A DNA stretch of 64,000 nucleotides from Gelidibacter maritimus (GCF_014062315.1 NZ_JACGLT010000002.1:372001-436000); one strand, 5' to 3'; positions 18,397 through 27,206 are shown, numbered from the stretch's first letter. Translations and numbers: made by a program. Notes: generated from the sequence alone by a model not told the origin.

Positions 18397-19200
18397 CTAT
18401 TTCTGCACACTCACCTTATAATTAATGCCATAAGTCTTGGTCAAATTATCATCATTAAAAATATCTTTTACAGGACCTGTAGCTATTTTTTTAACGTTCA
18501 AAAACGTAACCCAATCAAAATATTCTGGAACGGTTTGCAAATCGTGATGCACAACCACCACTGTTTTTCCTGCTTTTCGCAATTCTTTTAAAATATTGAT
18601 GATGGCAATTTCTGTGGTAGCATCTACGCCTTGAAAGGGCTCGTCCATAAAATAAATGGAGGCATCCTGAACCAAGGCCCTTGCCAAAAAGATGCGCTGC
18701 TGCTGACCTCCTGATAGCTGACTAATCTGTCGGTTTTTAAAAGGAAGCATGCCCACTTTTTCCAAAGCTTCCAAAGCTGCTTTTTTTTCTTTAGCTCCCG
18801 GACGTTTGATCCATCCTAGGCTACCGTAGGTGCCCATCATGACCACATCTAGTGCAACGGTAGGAAAATCCCAATCTACACTTCCTTTTTGTGGCACATA
18901 GGCCACGTGTGAGCGTTGTTTGTGATAAGGTTTGCCAAAAATGGTCACACTGCCAGCAATAGGTTTTAAAATACCTAAAATAGCTTTGATCAAAGTGGAT
19001 TTTCCTGCTCCATTAGGGCCAACAATGGCCATGAGAACGCCTTCGGGAATCTCAAGATCGATATCCCAAAGTACTGGTTTGTAATTGTAGGCTACGGTTA
19101 AGTCGTCTACCTTTACAGCCACAACCCCTGCGCCTGCCTCGTCAGCAGACAGGGAGGCAGGGGTCTCTTTATTGGAATGCGTATTTTTCATGTTATCCAT
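18397..19200 (-). CDS. Metal (Zn/Mn-type) ABC transporter ATP-binding protein
   Basis: ATPase subunit of the metal importer. Walker A is GPNGAGKST (61-69), the signature LSGGQ (162-166), Walker B SIYFMDEP (181-188) and the switch His in VVVHHD. The first 28 residues are odd: residues 13-26 are encoded by a 41-nt imperfect palindrome (19124-19164) of the dispersed CCTGC family. A GTG codon (V27, 19122-19120) lies right after that palindrome, and starting there gives a normal family N-terminus ([12 protein letters not shown]). The true start is therefore uncertain: ATG 19200, ATG 19191 or GTG 19122. Confidence 0.92.
   Translation of the reverse strand: MDNMKNTHSNKETPASLSADEAGAGVVAVKVDDLTVAYNYKPVLWDIDLEIPEGVLMAIVGPNGAGKSTLIKAILGILKPIAGSVTIFGKPYHKQRSHVAYVPQKGSVDWDFPTVALDVVMMGTYGSLGWIKRPGAKEKKAALEALEKVGMLPFKNRQISQLSGGQQQRIFLARALVQDASIYFMDEPFQGVDATTEIAIINILKELRKAGKTVVVVHHDLQTVPEYFDWVTFLNVKKIATGPVKDIFNDDNLTKTYGINYKVSVQK
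19124..19164. repeat. CCTGC-family palindromic element inside the ABC ATPase reading frame
   Basis: Imperfect inverted repeat with outer arms ACCCCTGC / GCAGGGGT and inner arms CTGCCTC / GAGGCAG. It keeps the reading frame open (residues 13-26 of the longest reading) and ends just before a possible GTG start. Confidence 0.7.
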
Positions 19201-19377
19201 TTCTGAAATTTCATTTAAACTCTTTATTGTTTTAAAGAATTAGTGCTCTCTATGCTATTGAAGTCAAAATTAGAAATTGAACATTCTGGGTTTCTTTGAA
19301 TATAGAGATTCCATCATATTTGTTCTGATTTTCTCAAGATCAACTATGTTGAACCAAACGGTTTGCCTTCGAAGGAA

Positions 19378-20289
19378 TTAACGCAAAGCATTCACAATCG
19401 TATTCACATTATATTTAAACATTCCAATATAAGTCCCTTCAGCAGTGCCCGCATTTCCGAGCGCGTCAGAGTACAACGTGCCTCCAATTTCAACCTGGTG
19501 GTTTTTGGAGTTTACCGCGGCCTGAAGTGCTTCAATAGTACGTCTTGGCACAGAACTCTCCACAAATATGGCTTTTATCTGCTTCTCAATAATAAAGTTA
19601 GACAAATTTTGAACATCCTGAACACCGGCTTCGGTGGCGGTGGACAAGCCTTGTAAACCAACGACTTCAAAACCATAGGCTTGGCCAAAATAATTGAAGG
19701 CATCATGGGCGGTAACCAAGATCCTTTTTTCCTTCGGAAGTGTATTGATAATACCTTTAATCTCCGCATCCAAGACTTTTAACTCCTCGAGATAGGTGGT
19801 ACCGTTTTCCTTATAAAATTCCGCGTTTTCCGGATCGGCTTCAGAAAGTTTTTGCACCACAAAAGAAGTGATGAGTTCCCAATTATGGACATCAAACCAA
19901 ATATGAGGGTCATAATTAGAAGCAAAATATTCTGAACCAATCAACGTACTTTTTTCCAAAGCATCTGATACCGCAATGGTTGTGATGTTTTGGCTTTCCA
20001 TTTTCTCAAAAACATCCACGAGCTTGCCTTCCAAATGTAAACCTCCATAAAAAATCAAATCGGCATTGGCTAATTTGGTGACATCGCCTGCACTGGCTTT
20101 ATATAAGTGTGGATCCACACCACTTCCCATCAGTCCTTGAATGTTAAGTTGGTCACCGCCAATATGATTCAACAAATCTGTGATTATTGTTGTTGTAGTC
20201 ACAATATTGAGCTTGCCATTATTTGGTCCAGATTCTTTGCAAGCAGACATGCTTATTAAAGTTAATAAAACGAAAACTATTTTTTTCAT
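19378..20289 (-). CDS. Metal ABC transporter solute-binding lipoprotein (TroA/ZnuA family)
   Basis: Periplasmic cluster A-I metal-binding lipoprotein, lipobox ISMSAC (Cys 17), 303 residues. By alignment from memory with TroA the ligands are H61 (DPHLY), H129 (DPHIW), H195 (TAHDAF) and D275 (SDALG). Three His plus one Asp matches TroA and ZnuA rather than the His2-Glu-Asp set of PsaA-type manganese binders. The long His-rich loop of Gram-negative ZnuA is absent. It is first in the operon; the 177 nt before the ATPase gene hold no recognised feature. Zinc or manganese remain both possible. Confidence 0.92.
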   Translation of the reverse strand: MKKIVFVLLTLISMSACKESGPNNGKLNIVTTTTIITDLLNHIGGDQLNIQGLMGSGVDPHLYKASAGDVTKLANADLIFYGGLHLEGKLVDVFEKMESQNITTIAVSDALEKSTLIGSEYFASNYDPHIWFDVHNWELITSFVVQKLSEADPENAEFYKENGTTYLEELKVLDAEIKGIINTLPKEKRILVTAHDAFNYFGQAYGFEVVGLQGLSTATEAGVQDVQNLSNFIIEKQIKAIFVESSVPRRTIEALQAAVNSKNHQVEIGGTLYSDALGNAGTAEGTYIGMFKYNVNTIVNALR

Positions 20290-20409
20290 GAGCCTAAATA
20301 TATGTTGCGAAGGTACTAAATTAATGAGGATGCTGTGTTGATTATTAAGGTTTTCTCATGGAAACCGAAGCGGATATCTAATAATTATTGGCGGTATAAA
20401 ATAAGTATA

Positions 20410-20453
20410 CAACAGGTTGGACTTACAAAACATCAATAAGACCCAACCTGTTG
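20410..20453. other. Long-loop hairpin of unknown role between divergent genes
   Basis: Perfect 11-bp arms CAACAGGTTGG and CCAACCTGTTG around 22 nt. It is not followed by a T tract on either strand and lies between two divergent promoters, so it is unlikely to be a simple gene-end terminator. Confidence 0.5.
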
Positions 20454-20628
20454 CTGAATAAATACTCACTTAAAAATTCTAATTATTAACGACTTTAGGA
20501 TGGCAAATTGTCGCATTAGTATTATGCTTGTTTAAACTATCTCTTTGTGTTTTAGAATGACTGCAGTCTCAAGAAATCCTATTATCCAAAGGCGATTCGA
20601 TTAATGTTAGCACAAATCTAATTAAAAG

Positions 20629-20676
20629 TTTAGATAAAACTAAATAATCTTTTTGTCTAAAAAAAATTTATATTTG
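20629..20676 (+). promoter_or_regulatory. Candidate operator and -7 box of the DtxR-family gene
   Basis: TTTAG-ATAAAA-CTAAA (20629-20644) is an inverted repeat; 25 nt later TATATTTG (20669-20676) matches TAnnTTTG. Autoregulation by the DtxR-type protein is plausible but the operator is only a candidate. Confidence 0.35.
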
Positions 20677-20694
20677 TAGATAATATAATTTTGT

Positions 20695-21348
20695 ATGACA
20701 CTCGCTGAAGAAAATTACCTCAAAGCCATTTATCATTTAGAAAATCAGTCCTCAAATGATGTATCTACCAATGCCTTAGCCGAAGAGATGCAAACCAAGG
20801 CCTCTTCGGTTACTGACATGATCAAAAAATTGGCCGAGAAAGGTATGGTTTCCTATATTCCGTATCAGGGTGTTACCCTTTCTAAGACAGGTCGTGCCTA
20901 TGCGGTTAAGGTGGTCAGAAAACATCGGCTTTGGGAAGTATTTTTATTAGAAAAATTAAACTTTTCATGGGATGAAGTGCATGACATTGCCGAACAATTG
21001 GAGCATATTAAGTCAGAAAAACTAACGGACAAGCTCGATGAGTTTTTAGGGTTTCCTAAAGTAGATCCGCACGGCGATCCGATTCCTGATAAAGATGGTC
21101 ATTTTGAAAAAATTGATAAAACAAGTCTTGCAGATGCTGAAGAAGGCTCAACCTACCTATGTGTCGGTGTTGATGACAGTTCCAACGATTTTCTAAAATA
21201 TTTGGATGCTAATCAAATCAGTCTTGGCACCACCATCGAAATCGTCCATAAAGAACCTTTTGACAATTCGGTAAAAATCAAATTTAATGATATTGAATTG
21301 GTCGTGTCAGAAAACGTCGCCAACAACTTATTCTTAACCGCTGTTTAG
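20695..21348 (+). CDS. DtxR-family metal-dependent transcriptional regulator (MntR/IdeR type)
   Basis: A 217-residue repressor: N-terminal winged helix (about 1-65, with the recognition region KASSVTDMIKKLAEKG), dimerisation and metal-binding domain (about 66-150) with candidate ligands H77 and E81 (RKHRLWEVFL), E102 and H104 (EQLEH) and H126 (DPHGDPIP), then a C-terminal FeoA/SH3-like domain (about 150-217). It is divergent from the metal ABC operon and is its obvious candidate regulator. FeoAB lies about 3.3 kb away, so an iron role cannot be excluded. Confidence 0.9.
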   Translation: MTLAEENYLKAIYHLENQSSNDVSTNALAEEMQTKASSVTDMIKKLAEKGMVSYIPYQGVTLSKTGRAYAVKVVRKHRLWEVFLLEKLNFSWDEVHDIAEQLEHIKSEKLTDKLDEFLGFPKVDPHGDPIPDKDGHFEKIDKTSLADAEEGSTYLCVGVDDSSNDFLKYLDANQISLGTTIEIVHKEPFDNSVKIKFNDIELVVSENVANNLFLTAV

Positions 21349-21450
21349 CCATCGTTGTGTTTCTTCTTAGCGAAACTATTCCAGTATAAAACACCGCTTT
21401 ATTAAAATTAAAATTCAGTAACTTGGGCTTTCAAATTTAATTCTATTTGT

Positions 21451-23475
21451 ATGGTCCGTTTCTTTAGTCTCCTAGTAAGCCTTTTTAGTCTTCAATTTGC
21501 CCTTGCGCAAACGCAGAAAATACCTTTTCAGCCCATGGATGTCTTCGCATTGGAGTGGGCTACTGATCCTCAGATTTCTCCTGATGGTACGCAGATTGTT
21601 TACAAAAGAAATGGGTTTGACATCATGAAGGATAATGCCAAGGGGAATCTATGGATTCTCAATACTGACGGCACCTCGCATCGTAAATTGACCTCAAGGG
21701 AAGTCAGTGAATCACAAGCAAGTTGGTCGCCGACGGGAAATCGTATAGTGTTTTCAAGTACTACAGATGAAGGCTCAGAAATATATATGTATTGGACAGC
21801 AACAGGTCAAATTGCAAAAATTTCGCAATTGGAAAAATCGCCAAGTTCCTTAACCTGGTCGCCTGACGGGAAATGGATTGCTTTTACGATGTTCATTGCT
21901 GAAAAACCACCTGTTGTAGCCAAATTACCAGAAAAACCAAAAGGTGCCAAATGGGCGGAATCGGCACGAATTACTGACCGACTCAAACATGAAGCTGATG
22001 GCAGTGGCTACATGGAACCAGGATTTACCCATGTATTTATAATTCCCTCCGAAGGTGGCACCGCTAGACAATTAACTTCGGACAATTACAATCACCGTGG
22101 AAATCTGTCTTTTTCTCCAGATGGGAAAGAGATTTATTTTTCTTCGAACCGGTTTGAAGACTGGGAATACCGATTTAGGAATAGCGAAGTTTATAAAGTG
22201 AGTGTTGATACCCAACAAATAACCGCATTGACCTCTCAAGATGGACCGGATCATTCGCCGCAGGTATCGCCTGACGGAAAAACGGTTGCTTATCTTGGGT
22301 TTGAAGATCGTGTTCAGGACCATCAAAACACCTTATTGCATTTGATGAATAGCGACGGCAGCAATAAACGCATCATTTCTTCAAATTTTGATAATAGTGT
22401 TTCTGATATTACTTGGGGTTCAAATGGCAAAGGCCTGTATTTTATGTATGACGAAAAGGGCAATTCTAAAATAGGCCATATTACAACTTCAGGGAAAATC
22501 ACAAAACTGGCCGACAATGTTGGCGGAACAACCATAGGAAGGCCTTATGCCTCTGGATCCTATTCAGTATCGCAGAATGGGACTTTGGTATACACACAAA
22601 CCCGTCCAGAATATCCAGCGGAGTTGGCGGTCATCCAGAATAAAAAAGAGTCGCGGTTAATTACCAATTTAAATGCCGATGTGCTTGCATTCCGTGAGTT
22701 AGGCAAAACAGAGGAAGTTTGGTACAAATCAACTTTTGATGGCAGGGACATTCAAGGTTGGATTGTCAAGCCTCCCTTTTATGATGCCTCTAAAAAATAT
22801 CCACTGTTAGTGGAAAATCACGGCGGTCCGATTTTAAATTATGGCGACCGATTTACGGCTGAAATCCAATTGTTTGCTGCTGCAGGCTATGTGGTTTTTT
22901 ATCCAAACCCACGAGGCAGTACAAGCTACGGTGAGGAATTTGGGAATTTATTAAAGAATAATTATCCGGGGCAGGATTATAATGATGTGATGGATGGTGT
23001 AGATTATCTGGTGGAAAAGGGTATTGTAGATAATGATAAATTATACGTGACAGGTGGCAGTGCCGGCGGAATCATGACCACTTGGATGATTGGAAAGAAC
23101 CATCGCTTTAAAGCTGCCGCAGTAATAAAACCTGTGGTCAATTGGATCAGTAAAACCTTGGTGGCCGACAATTATTATGGCTATGCCGAAAAGCGTTATG
23201 AAGGGCAACCTTGGGAGAATTTTGAAACTTATTGGAAATTCTCACCTATTTCATTGGTGGGTAATATAGAAACCCCAACGATGGTTATGGTCGGGATGAA
23301 CGATTTAAGAACCCCACCAAGTGAATCAAAACAGCTATACCATGCTTTAAAACTCAGAAAAGTAGAGACGGTTTTAGTCGAAATTCCCGAGACCTATCAT
23401 AATATTGCCCAACGTCCGAGCAATTTAATTAGCAAAGTAGCACATATTTTGGCTTGGTTTGAGAAATATCAATAA
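21451..23475 (+). CDS. S9-family prolyl oligopeptidase-like peptidase, secreted
   Basis: A 674-residue serine peptidase with a signal peptide (cleavage after FALAQ, residue 20), an N-terminal WD40-like beta-propeller (about 30-400, with repeated SPDGK motifs) and a C-terminal alpha/beta-hydrolase domain. The catalytic triad is readable: S537 in GGSAGG, D618 in GMNDLRTPP and H650 in ETYHNI. It is of the acylaminoacyl-peptidase/dipeptidyl-peptidase type and probably periplasmic. The gene is 102 nt after the DtxR gene but shows no functional tie to it. Confidence 0.9.
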   Translation: MVRFFSLLVSLFSLQFALAQTQKIPFQPMDVFALEWATDPQISPDGTQIVYKRNGFDIMKDNAKGNLWILNTDGTSHRKLTSREVSESQASWSPTGNRIVFSSTTDEGSEIYMYWTATGQIAKISQLEKSPSSLTWSPDGKWIAFTMFIAEKPPVVAKLPEKPKGAKWAESARITDRLKHEADGSGYMEPGFTHVFIIPSEGGTARQLTSDNYNHRGNLSFSPDGKEIYFSSNRFEDWEYRFRNSEVYKVSVDTQQITALTSQDGPDHSPQVSPDGKTVAYLGFEDRVQDHQNTLLHLMNSDGSNKRIISSNFDNSVSDITWGSNGKGLYFMYDEKGNSKIGHITTSGKITKLADNVGGTTIGRPYASGSYSVSQNGTLVYTQTRPEYPAELAVIQNKKESRLITNLNADVLAFRELGKTEEVWYKSTFDGRDIQGWIVKPPFYDASKKYPLLVENHGGPILNYGDRFTAEIQLFAAAGYVVFYPNPRGSTSYGEEFGNLLKNNYPGQDYNDVMDGVDYLVEKGIVDNDKLYVTGGSAGGIMTTWMIGKNHRFKAAAVIKPVVNWISKTLVADNYYGYAEKRYEGQPWENFETYWKFSPISLVGNIETPTMVMVGMNDLRTPPSESKQLYHALKLRKVETVLVEIPETYHNIAQRPSNLISKVAHILAWFEKYQ

Positions 23476-23561
23476 TTTGTAGACTTACACAACGGTGTGG
23501 CGCATAAAAACTCACTCTACTGAAAAACCTATCCGAGCTGAATTTATTCAATTATTTTTCC

Positions 23562-23586
23562 TAAATTTGTATCCAAGTAGATACAA
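23562..23586 (+). promoter_or_regulatory. Promoter box and palindromic operator of the toxin-antitoxin operon
   Basis: TAAATTTG (23562-23569) is an exact -7 box. It overlaps a perfect inverted repeat TTGTATC-CAAGTA-GATACAA (23567-23586) that ends 5 nt before the toxin ATG. A dimeric antitoxin bound there would cover both the -7 box and the start site, the usual autorepression design. Confidence 0.7.
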
Positions 23587-23591
23587 TATTT

Positions 23592-23891
23592 ATGTTTTTT
23601 ATTGAGAAAACATCTGAATTTGATAAATGGTTAAGAAAGCTAAAAGACTTTAAGGCAAAAGCTAAAATCATATTCAGAATTCAAAAATTGGAAACTGACG
23701 AACATTTTGGCGACTGTAAACCAGTTGGAAATGGAATTCGGGAAATGCGAATAAATTTTGCCAAAGGCTATCGTGTTTACTTTAAAGAAAAAAACGGAAA
23801 AGTAATCGTTCTGTTAGTTGGCGGAGACAAATCAACTCAACAACAGGACATTGCTAAAGCAAAAGAAATTTGGAAAAAATTAAATAAATAG
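23592..23891 (+). CDS. RelE/ParE-family toxin (HigB-like)
   Basis: A 99-residue basic protein of the putative addiction-module killer group. Recognisable are the N-terminal FDKWLRKLKD helix, GIREMRIN and the YRVYF strand with Arg and Tyr residues typical of RelE-fold mRNA interferases. The toxin gene comes first and the antitoxin follows after 3 nt, the HigBA order. No mobile-element gene is adjacent. Confidence 0.88.
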   Translation: MFFIEKTSEFDKWLRKLKDFKAKAKIIFRIQKLETDEHFGDCKPVGNGIREMRINFAKGYRVYFKEKNGKVIVLLVGGDKSTQQQDIAKAKEIWKKLNK

Positions 23892-23894
23892 AAA

Positions 23895-24206
23895 ATGGGA
23901 ACTTCAAAATTTGAAATAGCCGATTATTTAGACAGTAAAGAAATGATTGCAGAATATCTTAATACTGTTTTAGAAGAAGGAAATAATGCGGATGTGATTA
24001 ATGCAATTGGACATATTGCGAAAGCAATCGGAATGACAAAAATTGCGGAGGAAACTGGTTTGAGCAGACCAAGTTTATACAAAGCGTTATCTGATGGAGC
24101 GAAACCTCAATTTGCAACAATTATGAAAGTATTAAAAGCAATCGGAGGGCAAATACAAGTGAATCCAATCTCAACTTATGAAAATTACGACACCACAACA
24201 CCGTAA
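23895..24206 (+). CDS. Antitoxin with helix-turn-helix (HigA-like addiction-module antidote)
   Basis: A 103-residue protein with an N-terminal DYLDSKEMIAEYLN segment and a Cro/C1-type helix-turn-helix (about 50-85: IAEETGLSRPSLYKAL) characteristic of the addiction-module antidote family. It should bind the toxin and repress the operon at the palindrome 23567-23586. Spacing of 3 nt from the toxin gives coupled translation. Confidence 0.88.
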   Translation: MGTSKFEIADYLDSKEMIAEYLNTVLEEGNNADVINAIGHIAKAIGMTKIAEETGLSRPSLYKALSDGAKPQFATIMKVLKAIGGQIQVNPISTYENYDTTTP

Positions 24207-24336
24207 TTAATGACTGGTTCTCGCCTACTTACGAAAATCCTCGCAGATTTTCTATTTGGTGTTAATTTGCTAAATTTCGTGCTTGAAACACGGCGCTAAT
24301 CAATATACAAAACCGATTGTTTATTAAGATGTCAAA

Positions 24337-24477
24337 TTAATGACAACTATTACAATTATGGGCATCACCAAAAGCTTTTTTCTTTTTTGACTTTTTCCAA
24401 AAGAACTTTTTAACTAAGAAACTTAGTGCAAGTCCGAGGGCTAAAAAAGCTAATATGTTTTGAATGATATCGTTCAT
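24337..24477 (-). CDS. FeoB-associated Cys-rich membrane protein (46 residues)
   Basis: Read directly from the minus strand: ATG at 24477, stop TAA at 24339-24337. The product has one membrane helix (MNDIIQNILAFLALGLALSF at the N-terminus), then a strongly basic stretch (VKKFFWKKSKKKK) and a C-terminal HNCNSCH, that is a CxxC motif flanked by His. This is the layout of the small FeoB-associated Cys-rich membrane proteins. It lies 58 nt downstream of feoB on the same strand. It probably helps ferrous iron handling at FeoB; the mechanism is not known. Confidence 0.8.
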   Translation of the reverse strand: MNDIIQNILAFLALGLALSFLVKKFFWKKSKKKKAFGDAHNCNSCH

Positions 24478-24535
24478 TTTATTCAGTATTCAGTCGCATC
24501 CATCGGTCATCGGTCCTCTGTCACCCGTCCTTTAA

Positions 24536-26635
24536 TTACTTCAACACCTGAAATGCAATCAATGCTATAATATACGCAAAAGCGCTCATAATGACAAGCT
24601 GTAAGATTGGCCATTTCCACGAATTGGTTTCTCGTTGCACAATGGCTAAGGTGCTCATGCACTGCATGGCAAAGGCGTAAAACAGTAACAACGAAATTCC
24701 TGAAGCAAAATTAAATAGTGGACCTCCCAAAATCGGATTCACCTCTCCTGCCATTCTGTTTTTGATGGTTTCTTCGTCATCACTTCCAACGCTATATATG
24801 GTCGCCAAGGTGCCTACAAAAACCTCGCGGGCGGCAAACGAGCTCACCAGTGCGATACCAATTTTCCAATCGTATCCCAAAGGTCTGATGGCAGGTTCAA
24901 TGGCATGCCCTGTAATGCCAAGAAACGAATGCTCCAGTTTTTGGGAGGCCACATGCTGCTCTATTTCATCCTCGGAAAGGTTTTGATTCGCAAATTCCGT
25001 GGTGACAATTTCTTCAGCCTTATTGAACTCATCTCCTGGACCATAAGAGGCCAAAAACCAAAGAATGATTGAAATGGCCAAGATGATTTTTCCAGCACCA
25101 AAAACGAAGGCTTTGGTTTTTTCAATAACGGTCAGTGCAACGTTCTTTAACAATGGCAACTTGTAATTTGGCATTTCAACCACAAAAAAGGTCTTGCTTC
25201 TAATTTTAAGGATTTTGTTTAAGATCATTGCTGATCCCAAGGCAGCACCAAATCCGATAAGATATAAGAGCATTAAAGTCATGGCTTGATAGCCTAATCC
25301 AAAGAATCGTTTATCGGGAATAACTAAAGAGATGATAATGAGATATACTGGCAATCTTGCCGAACAGGTGGTGAATGGCGTCACTAAAATGGTGATGAGT
25401 CGTTCTTTCCAACTTTCAATATTTCGGGTCGCCATAATTGCGGGAATGGCACAAGCCGTCCCAGAAATTAGAGGGACTACACTTTTTCCACTCAATCCAA
25501 AGCGCCGCATGCCTCGATCCATTAAAAAAACCACGCGACTCATATATCCCGTTTCTTCAAGTATTGAAATAAACAGGAATAAAAAGGCAATCTGAGGAAT
25601 GAAAATGACAATTCCTCCCAATCCAGGAATGATGCCTTCTGCCAATAAATTAGTAAAAGTACCTGCGGGCAGTGCGTTTTTTGTCCATTCGCTCAATGAC
25701 GCAAATGTGGAATCGATAAAATCCATAGGTACACTAGACCAATCATAAATGGCTTGAAAAATAGTCAATAAGATGAAAAAGAAAATCACATAGCCCCAGA
25801 CTTTATGGGTTAAAATAAGGTCCAATTTAATCCGGAGGTCTTTGGCCGTGCTTAAATCTATGATTTGGCCTTTTTTAAGCGTTTCGTTAATAAACTGATA
25901 GCGCTTAATGGTTTCCTTTTGCTGAAGGCGCTTGAGGTCGGCTCTGGATTTGGTTTTAAAATCAGCAACAGCCTCGATTTCATTTCGGTCCGTCTTACCA
26001 AAATTAACGTCTTGGGTAATTACCAGCCATAGCTTATATAATAACTGGTCAGGAAATGCCTTGCGCAAGCCATCAAAATAGTCCTTGTCAATTTCCGAAG
26101 CATTCATACACGGAACAGTTGACAGTTCTCTATAATTGGAAATCAATTCCTTTAACTCGTCAATGCCGTAGTTTTTTCTGGTACTTACCAAGGCAATCTT
26201 AGTGTTCAACTGTTTTTCTAAATAGGGAATATCCAGAGAAATACCTTTATACCGCATTCTATCCGCCATATTGATGACCAGAATGCTCGGGATTTCTAAG
26301 TCTTTGATTTGTGTAAAAAGGAGTAGGTTTCTTTTCAGGTTCTCAACATCGCTAACAACTACGGCAACATCTGGAAAATCCTTATCGTTTTTGTTGAGAA
26401 GTAATTCAATGACCACGTTTTCATCCAAAGAAGACGCATTCAAGCTATAAGTTCCTGGCAAGTCAATGATATGCGCTTTCACGCCTCGGGACAACTTGCA
26501 GATGCCTTCTTTCTTTTCAACGGTAATACCGGGATAGTTGCCGACCTTTTGGTTCAAGCCGGTAAGCGCGTTAAAAACTGACGTTTTACCTGTGTTTGGA
26601 TTTCCTATTAGTGCAACATTGATCTGTTTACTCAT
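24536..26635 (-). CDS. feoB: Ferrous iron transport protein B
   Basis: A 699-residue inner-membrane Fe(II) transporter. The N-terminal G domain has G1 GNPNTGKTS (11-19), G3 DLPGTYSLN and G4 NMADR, then a helical linker (about 175-270), and the polytopic C-terminal domain starts at about 275 with two gate-like regions (GGIVIFIPQIAFLF, and CAIPAIMATR with its Cys). Its ATG shares the A of the feoA stop in TAATG, so the two are translationally coupled. Length and order are normal for the family. Confidence 0.95.
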   Translation of the reverse strand: MSKQINVALIGNPNTGKTSVFNALTGLNQKVGNYPGITVEKKEGICKLSRGVKAHIIDLPGTYSLNASSLDENVVIELLLNKNDKDFPDVAVVVSDVENLKRNLLLFTQIKDLEIPSILVINMADRMRYKGISLDIPYLEKQLNTKIALVSTRKNYGIDELKELISNYRELSTVPCMNASEIDKDYFDGLRKAFPDQLLYKLWLVITQDVNFGKTDRNEIEAVADFKTKSRADLKRLQQKETIKRYQFINETLKKGQIIDLSTAKDLRIKLDLILTHKVWGYVIFFFILLTIFQAIYDWSSVPMDFIDSTFASLSEWTKNALPAGTFTNLLAEGIIPGLGGIVIFIPQIAFLFLFISILEETGYMSRVVFLMDRGMRRFGLSGKSVVPLISGTACAIPAIMATRNIESWKERLITILVTPFTTCSARLPVYLIIISLVIPDKRFFGLGYQAMTLMLLYLIGFGAALGSAMILNKILKIRSKTFFVVEMPNYKLPLLKNVALTVIEKTKAFVFGAGKIILAISIILWFLASYGPGDEFNKAEEIVTTEFANQNLSEDEIEQHVASQKLEHSFLGITGHAIEPAIRPLGYDWKIGIALVSSFAAREVFVGTLATIYSVGSDDEETIKNRMAGEVNPILGGPLFNFASGISLLLFYAFAMQCMSTLAIVQRETNSWKWPILQLVIMSAFAYIIALIAFQVLK

Positions 26636-26862
26636 TAGAGAATATCGATTAAGATGTGGCTTGCCGTCTCCTTTCTGATGGCCAAATGAGTGCCATTGAT
26701 GTTGAGGTACATCGGGTCAGAAAAATAGGCCACTTGAACAAGCTCAACAAAATTGCCAGGAAGACAACCCATTTCCAACAGTTTAAGTGGGATGTAAATG
26801 GATGAAACATCAGTGATAATACCCCGTTGTCCTTTTTTTAGATGTGCGACCGTTGCCTCCAA
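26635..26862 (-). CDS. feoA: Ferrous iron transport protein A (TTG start)
   Basis: A 75-residue cytoplasmic SH3-like protein needed for FeoB function. No in-frame ATG precedes the conserved HLKKGQRG segment; the only candidate near the N-terminus is TTG at 26862, preceded in frame by a stop, so TTG is taken. It overlaps feoB by one base (TAATG). On the minus strand TACTTTTG (26890-26897) is an exact -7 box 27 nt upstream. Confidence 0.9.
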   Translation of the reverse strand: MEATVAHLKKGQRGIITDVSSIYIPLKLLEMGCLPGNFVELVQVAYFSDPMYLNINGTHLAIRKETASHILIDIL

Positions 26863-26889
26863 AGCTTATTTAGATTGATTTTAAAGAAG

Positions 26890-26897
26890 CAAAAGTA
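26890..26897 (-). promoter_or_regulatory. feoA: -7 box of feoAB
   Basis: Minus strand TACTTTTG, exact match to TAnnTTTG, 27 nt before the TTG start. No clear -33 TTG or Fur-like palindrome was found beside it. Confidence 0.45.
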
Positions 26898-27171
26898 AAC
26901 GAAAAAATTTTATTGTAAGGTGATTGAAGATAAAAGTTTGGCTTTAAAAATAATCTGTTTTGCTCACCTTAGAGCTTAGTTTTAGGAAGAGCTGTCTTCA
27001 TTACCAAATTTTACCGAGACTTGCTGTTTGTAAGTAATTGGCCCACTAAATTCATGATTGGTGCGGTATGGATTCTTGATTTTGACATCTGCGCAAATCC
27101 GGGTATTCCTGAAATTTATTTGCGTTGGTCTCTACCAATACTTAATAACCTCATCTGTTTTCGTAGAACAA

Positions 27172-27206
27172 AAAAAGCACCAAAGATTCTATGTTTGGTG
27201 CTTTTT
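27172..27206 (-). terminator. Strong terminator in the feoA-recA interval
   Basis: Perfect 13-bp stem AAAAAGCACCAAA / TTTGGTGCTTTTT with a 9-nt loop. The longer T run is on the minus strand, so it most likely ends a short minus-strand transcript carrying the 30-codon frame 27265-27357. Confidence 0.75.

Larger units (their letters stand above)
20290..20694. other. 405-nt divergent control region of the metal importer and DtxR regulator
   Basis: No gene seen. Contents: on the minus strand TACCTTCG (20308-20315), one base from the -7 consensus, 19 nt before the binding-protein start; an 11-bp perfect stem CAACAGGTTGG / CCAACCTGTTG with a 22-nt loop (20410-20453); an inverted repeat TTTAG-6-CTAAA (20629-20644); and TATATTTG (20669-20676), an exact -7 box 18 nt before the regulator ATG. 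Confidence 0.55.

Noticed and set aside
23489-24204. Integron-like cassette around the toxin-antitoxin genes (ACGGTGT at 23492 and ACACCGT at 24198)
   Set aside because: Only 7 bp inverted, one copy within the antitoxin coding end, and no integrase or attC-like fold seen.
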